Assembly (NCBI RefSeq): GCF_001625365.1
Contig: NZ_LJJF01000001.1
Span: 5,884,501-5,948,500, forward strand
Length of the DNA stretch: 64,000 bases
Source: Streptomyces sp. MJM8645
GTDB lineage: Bacteria > Actinomycetota > Actinomycetes > Streptomycetales > Streptomycetaceae
Direction of reading: 5' to 3'
Positions 60,856-64,000 of the stretch are shown piece after piece. The stretch's first letter is position 1. Each line of letters starts with the position of its first letter. The notes under the pieces are model-generated. The model searched no databases. It saw only the letters and a list, made by a program, of their open reading frames with translations, and was not told the origin of the DNA. The position numbers were made by a program, and so were the translations under genes.

Positions 60856-61204
60856 GGCGGTGGCTCCGGGCACGAGGTGGAAAAGATCAACGTATGCGCA
60901 GGTCCGGGCGGTGGACAAGGGTTTCGCGTGGCAGCCGGGACGGAGCCGCCCGGGGCGGACGCACGCACCGCTCCGCGCTGCGCCCGGAGCGGCCGCGGCC
61001 CGGAACATGATCACCCGAATGGATGAATAGCTGCGTGGAGTGCTTCAAACTGCCGTACGCCACTTCGTACGCTCCTGCCCAGGCCGGATTCACACCGGCC
61101 CCACCCGGATCGCCGCTGCTCGGCATCACTGCTGCTGCTCGGCATCATCGCTGCGCGGCATCACCGCCGCTCGGCGCGGGTGACCGGCTAGTGGGGGCGG
61201 ACTC
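60856..61204. other. Divergent gap between nitrilase and cholesterol oxidase genes
   Basis: The nitrilase promoter candidate is at its left end. Two CGTACG palindromes (61054-61059 and 61066-61071) six bases apart lie 135-150 bases before the cholesterol oxidase start and could be a regulator site. A small open frame from 61023 was considered and not accepted. Confidence 0.5.
60889..60918 (-). promoter_or_regulatory. Candidate promoter of the nitrilase gene
   Basis: Read on the - strand, TTGTCC (60918-60913) is followed after 18 bases by TACGTT (60894-60889), about 34 bases before the ATG. Both boxes keep the most conserved positions. Confidence 0.5.
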
Positions 61205-63205
61205 ATGACGACGACAGGGCGGGGCATGACCGGGGGCACGGAAGACCGCGGGGGGACGGGCCCGGGGACGGAGTCGGGGACGGAGCCGAGGACGGCTCCG
61301 GACGCGGTCCCGGACGCGGGGAACGGGCGCGGGAAGGTTCGTGGAAACGCCAGGGGCGGCGGCCTCACCAGGCGGCAGATGCTCGGCGCCTCGGCCGCCC
61401 TGGGCGGCGCGGCCTGGCTGCTGCGCGGCACCATCGGCCCGGACAGCGCCGAGGCGGCCACCCCGGTGCCGCCCGGCCTGCCCGCCGGCACCGAGTTGTA
61501 CCAGCGGGTCTTCCAGAACTGGTCCGGCGAGATCCGCACCGACCAGCTGTGGACCTGCGCGCCCCGCACGCCCGAGGAGGTGCCGGCGCTCGCCGACTGG
61601 GCGCACGCCAACGGCTGGCGCCTGCGCGCCACCGGCTACCGGCATACCTGGGCGCCGCTCACCGTCGCCAACGGGACCCCGGACAGCGCCCGCGTCCTGC
61701 TCGTGGACACCAGCCGCCACCTCACCGCGATGACCGCCGACTCGCCGACCACCGTCCGGGTCCAGACCGGCGCCACCATGGAGGACCTGCTCGCCCACCT
61801 GGCCGGCCGGGGCCTTGGCCTGACCGCGTGCCCGGCACCCGGCGAACTCACCGTCGGCGGGGTGCTCGCCATCGGCGGCCACGGCACCGCCGTACCCGCC
61901 GCCCACGAACTCCGGCCGGAGGGGCACGGCTACGGCTCGGTCAGCAACCAGGTCGTCCGGCTCACCGCCGTCGTCCTCGACCCGGCCACCGGCCGCTACA
62001 CCCTGCGCACCTTCGAGCGCGCGGAGGCCGACAGCGCCGCCTTCCTGGTGCACCTGGGCCGCGCCTTCCTCACCGAGGTCGTGCTGCGGGCCGGCGCGGA
62101 CCGGCCGCTGCGCTGCGTCAGCCGTCTCGACATCCCTGCCAGCGAACTGTTCGCCCGCCCCGGCACCGGAGGCGGCGGCGGGATCCTGGGCGGCGGCGGG
62201 CTCCTGGGTGGCCTGCTCGGCGGTGGCGGCCCGCGCACCCTCGCCGACTTCGTCGAGCGCGACGGCCGGGTCGAGGCGATCTGGTTCGCCTACACCGAGT
62301 ACCCCTGGCTGAAGACCTGGAGTGTCGCCCCGGCCAAGCCGCTGGGCTCCCTGCCCGTCGACCAGCCCTACAACTACCCCTTCTCGGACAGCATTCCGGA
62401 ACCGGTCGCCCGGCTCGCCGGCCAGATCCTTGCCGGCGCCTGGGGATCGGCCCCGTTGTTCGGCCAACTCCAGTACCTGATCGCCAAGGTGGCGCTCACC
62501 GGCGACCTCACGGACGTCCTCCTCTCCGGCGGACTGCTGCGCGACCTGCTCAGCGGCGACCTGATCACCCACCTGCTCGCCGGTGGCCTGCGCTCCGACC
62601 TCTGGGGCCCGTCGCGCAGCCTGCTGCAGTACGTCCGGCCCACCACCCTGCGGGTGACCGCCAACGGTTACGCGGTCCTCGCCAAGCGTGCCGACCTCCA
62701 GTGGGTGGTCAGCGAATTCGCCTCCTACTACCGGAAGTTGCTGGCCGACTACCAGGCCCGGGGGGAGTTCCCGGTGAACGGCGCGGTGGAGATCCGGGTC
62801 ACCGGCGTGGACGACCCGACCTCCTCCGGCGTCCCCGGCGCGCGGCCGCCGCTGCTGTCCGCGCTGCGTCCTCGGGCGGACCGCCCGGAGTGGGACACCG
62901 CGATCTGGCTCGACGTCCTGGCCTTCCCCGGCACCCCGGGGCTGGAGCGTTTCGCCCGCGACCTGGAGCAGTGGTTGCTGCGCACCTTCGACGGCACCCG
63001 GGCGGGCCTGCGGGTCGAGTGGTCCAAGGGCTGGGCGTACACCGCCGACGCGGCCTGGTCCGACCCGGACCTGCTCGGCCGGGTCATCCCCGCGAGCCTG
63101 CGCGACGGCGGCGGGCCGGGCTGGGACGAGGCGGTCGCCGTCCTGGACCGGCACGACCCGCACCGGGTGTTCGGAAACCCCTTCCTGGACGGGCTGTTGA
63201 AGTAG
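61205..63205 (+). CDS. Tat-exported flavin cholesterol oxidase (VAO type)
   Basis: The product has 666 residues. A twin-arginine signal (TRRQMLGASAALGGAAWLL, Arg56-Arg57) follows a long Gly/Thr-rich leader. The FAD-binding PCMH domain comes next, with GYRHTW containing H147, the likely covalent FAD attachment, and GVLAIGGHGTAVPA. The second half matches the cholesterol-oxidase substrate-binding domain (LVHLGRAFLTEVVLRAG, FAYTEYPWLKTWSV, VNGAVEIRVTG, ending HDPHRVFGNPF). Type II cholesterol oxidases oxidise and isomerise 3-beta-hydroxysteroids. Two Gly/Leu-rich inserts (about residues 323-345 and 438-460) are unusual. No partner genes are adjacent; an XRE-cupin regulator gene converges on it. 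Confidence 0.88.
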   Translation: MTTTGRGMTGGTEDRGGTGPGTESGTEPRTAPDAVPDAGNGRGKVRGNARGGGLTRRQMLGASAALGGAAWLLRGTIGPDSAEAATPVPPGLPAGTELYQRVFQNWSGEIRTDQLWTCAPRTPEEVPALADWAHANGWRLRATGYRHTWAPLTVANGTPDSARVLLVDTSRHLTAMTADSPTTVRVQTGATMEDLLAHLAGRGLGLTACPAPGELTVGGVLAIGGHGTAVPAAHELRPEGHGYGSVSNQVVRLTAVVLDPATGRYTLRTFERAEADSAAFLVHLGRAFLTEVVLRAGADRPLRCVSRLDIPASELFARPGTGGGGGILGGGGLLGGLLGGGGPRTLADFVERDGRVEAIWFAYTEYPWLKTWSVAPAKPLGSLPVDQPYNYPFSDSIPEPVARLAGQILAGAWGSAPLFGQLQYLIAKVALTGDLTDVLLSGGLLRDLLSGDLITHLLAGGLRSDLWGPSRSLLQYVRPTTLRVTANGYAVLAKRADLQWVVSEFASYYRKLLADYQARGEFPVNGAVEIRVTGVDDPTSSGVPGARPPLLSALRPRADRPEWDTAIWLDVLAFPGTPGLERFARDLEQWLLRTFDGTRAGLRVEWSKGWAYTADAAWSDPDLLGRVIPASLRDGGGPGWDEAVAVLDRHDPHRVFGNPFLDGLLK

Positions 63206-63206
63206 T

Positions 63207-63239
63207 GGAGCACATCTGACTGATCGTCAGATGTGCTCC
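63207..63239. terminator. Bidirectional terminator overlapping the regulator's last codons
   Basis: GGAGCACATCTGAC (63207-63220) and its exact complement (63226-63239) form a 14-bp stem with a 5-base loop. The right arm encodes the last residues and stop (EHI-stop) of the XRE-cupin protein, so the left arm is an inverted copy of that coding end. Confidence 0.9.
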
Positions 63240-63817
63240 ATGACGATCACCGCGAGGGTGTCCGGAGCCAGTGCGCGGAAGACGTGCGGGGCGTCGCCCG
63301 GGTAGCTCACGTAGTCGCCCGGGCCCAGCTCGACCGGGGCCTCCGTCGGTCCGGCCAGCGCCCGGCCCGAGCCGACCAGCACGTGCTCGACGGTGCCGGG
63401 CATGTGCGGGTCGGAGGCCCGGGTCTCGCCCGGCTGCGCCTCGATCCGGTAGATGTCGCGCCGGGCGTTCGGCGGGCAGGAGGACAGTACGGTCGCCGCG
63501 TAGTCGGCGCGCTCGGAGTGGGTCACCGGGCCCTCGCCGGCCCGGATCACCCTGACCGCCGGGCGCGGGGGGTCGACCAGGCGGCTGAACGGTACGTTCA
63601 GCGCGACGGCGAGGGCCCAGAGCGTCTCCACGCTCGGGTTGCCCGCGCCCGACTCCAGCTGGGAGAGCGTCGACTTGGCGATGCCCGCGCGCCGGGCCAG
63701 CTCCGCCATCGACAGCCCGCCGCGTTCGCGCTCGCGCCGGATGGAGACGGAGATCAGGCCGATCAGATCCGCGCCGGAACCCGCGCTCGGGGTGGTCCGG
63801 TCACTCATGCTTGCCAC
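63227..63817 (-). CDS. XRE-family regulator with cupin domain
   Basis: The product has 196 residues. An XRE helix-turn-helix (LSMAELARRAGIAKSTLSQL, ESGAGNPSVETLWALA) is followed by a cupin sensor domain (PHMPGTVEHVLVGSGRA, LGPGDYVSYPGDAPHVF). Such regulators often control an adjacent exporter or catabolic gene and themselves. GTG 63817 is preferred because GGAGAG stands seven bases before it; ATG 63808 is possible. A perfect 12-bp inverted repeat lies upstream, between this gene and a probable divergent gene that leaves the window. Confidence 0.9.
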   Translation of the reverse strand: MASMSDRTTPSAGSGADLIGLISVSIRRERERGGLSMAELARRAGIAKSTLSQLESGAGNPSVETLWALAVALNVPFSRLVDPPRPAVRVIRAGEGPVTHSERADYAATVLSSCPPNARRDIYRIEAQPGETRASDPHMPGTVEHVLVGSGRALAGPTEAPVELGPGDYVSYPGDAPHVFRALAPDTLAVIVMEHI

Positions 63818-63901
63818 TCACGCTCTCTCCTGGTTCCTTCTCCGGCCCCCGTGCGGCTGGTGCCGTTCATGCTGCCACTCGTGAGGGCGGCTGTCCGCAT
63901 C

Positions 63902-63952
63902 TGCCCGCCGTTCGCCCTGTCGGTCCAATCGTTCGCCTTGACGAACGGCGGG
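63902..63952. promoter_or_regulatory. Inverted repeat in the divergent region at the right edge
   Basis: GCCCGCCGTTCG (63902-63913) and CGAACGGCGGGC (63941-63952) are exact inverted copies 27 bases apart. CGTTCGCC also recurs in between. A -35-like TTGACG (63937-63942) overlaps the right arm, so the XRE-cupin protein bound here could block the rightward promoter. Confidence 0.65.
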
Positions 63953-63974
63953 CGATGGGTTCACGCTGGTGGAC

Positions 63975-64000
63975 ATGCGTTCGCTACTCCGAGCACTGGA
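63975..64000 (+). CDS. Possible start of a gene cut by the window edge
   Basis: ATG 63975 opens MRSLLRAL with GGTGG upstream and a TTGACG-containing repeat before it. Only 26 bases are visible, so nothing can be said of the product. Position suggests the target of the divergent XRE-cupin regulator. Confidence 0.35.

Noticed and set aside
61023-61208. Small + strand frame beginning MNSCVECFKL before the cholesterol oxidase gene
   Set aside because: No ribosome site, it runs into the start of the next gene in another frame, and its second half has the composition of a shadow frame.

Overview
The window is chromosomal DNA from a high-GC actinomycete of the Streptomyces/Kitasatospora type. GC is well above 70%, and many starts are GTG or TTG behind GGAGG-type ribosome sites. 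ATGA and GTGA stop-start overlaps are frequent, and the window carries a conservon (cvnA-B-C-D) and lipoproteins with Streptomyces-style signals. No rRNA, tRNA, CRISPR array, phage or intact insertion sequence was seen. The genus cannot be fixed from the sequence alone.

Layout. 1-9.1 kb: a tightly packed + strand cluster of a large partial protein, a MoxR AAA+ ATPase, a DUF5682-vWA fusion and a SWIM zinc-finger protein, followed by a MarR regulator. 9.7-13.4 kb: a conservon signalling operon on the - strand. 13.8-23 kb: an unusual acyl-CoA dehydrogenase, a GAF/PAS sensor, a lipase-maturation-factor-like membrane protein, a Val/Glu/Pro repeat protein with helicase-like ends, a lytic transglycosylase-like lipoprotein and a cytosolic BtuF-like protein. 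23.2-30.3 kb: a metal/cofactor ABC importer meets an isonitrile synthase-P450-MFS cluster end to end. 30.5-35.5 kb: an ECF sigma factor, a divergent zinc-finger anti-sigma factor, a Met/His-rich membrane protein, a second P450, a lactonase-like metallohydrolase and an Lrp regulator divergent from a LysE exporter. 36-41 kb: CoA transferase, DUF6461-like protein, HdeD-like membrane protein and a two-RCK channel-like protein. 41-48.7 kb: central and fatty/amino-acid metabolism (crotonase, pyruvate dehydrogenase E1 behind a GntR regulator, 3-hydroxyisobutyryl-CoA hydrolase, a TetR/SDR pair). 48.9-53.6 kb: tyrosine catabolism (hppD, then hmgA, an uncharacterised protein and fahA). 53.8-64 kb: a phosphoribosyltransferase-hydrolase fusion, an acyl-CoA oxidase/dehydrogenase with a PadR regulator, an SPW-repeat membrane protein, fumarase, a nitrilase, a Tat-exported flavin cholesterol oxidase and an XRE-cupin regulator.

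Most notable signals. (1) A compact isonitrile (isocyanide) biosynthesis and export cluster next to a FecCD-type metallophore importer; its gene content parallels the yeast DIT1-DIT2-DTR1 trio. (2) A dispersed family of AT-rich hairpins built from tandem 7-bp units (ANCTGTT and its complement) at the 3' ends of genes, at four loci; several other gene ends carry 14- or 21-bp tandem repeats. (3) A 161-bp near-palindrome with perfect 17-bp terminal inverted repeats, immediately upstream of the ABC importer. (4) The four-gene MoxR/DUF5682-vWA/SWIM system, with a sharp switch of synonymous codon preference inside the fusion gene. (5) A translationally coupled tyrosine-degradation operon whose middle gene has no known function and sits where a maleylacetoacetate isomerase is missing.

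Regulation can be read at several points: a perfect 20-bp palindrome in front of the PadR gene, repeated TetR-type sites between the TetR and SDR genes, dense palindromes upstream of the pyruvate dehydrogenase gene, and long inverted repeats before hppD and beside the XRE-cupin gene.
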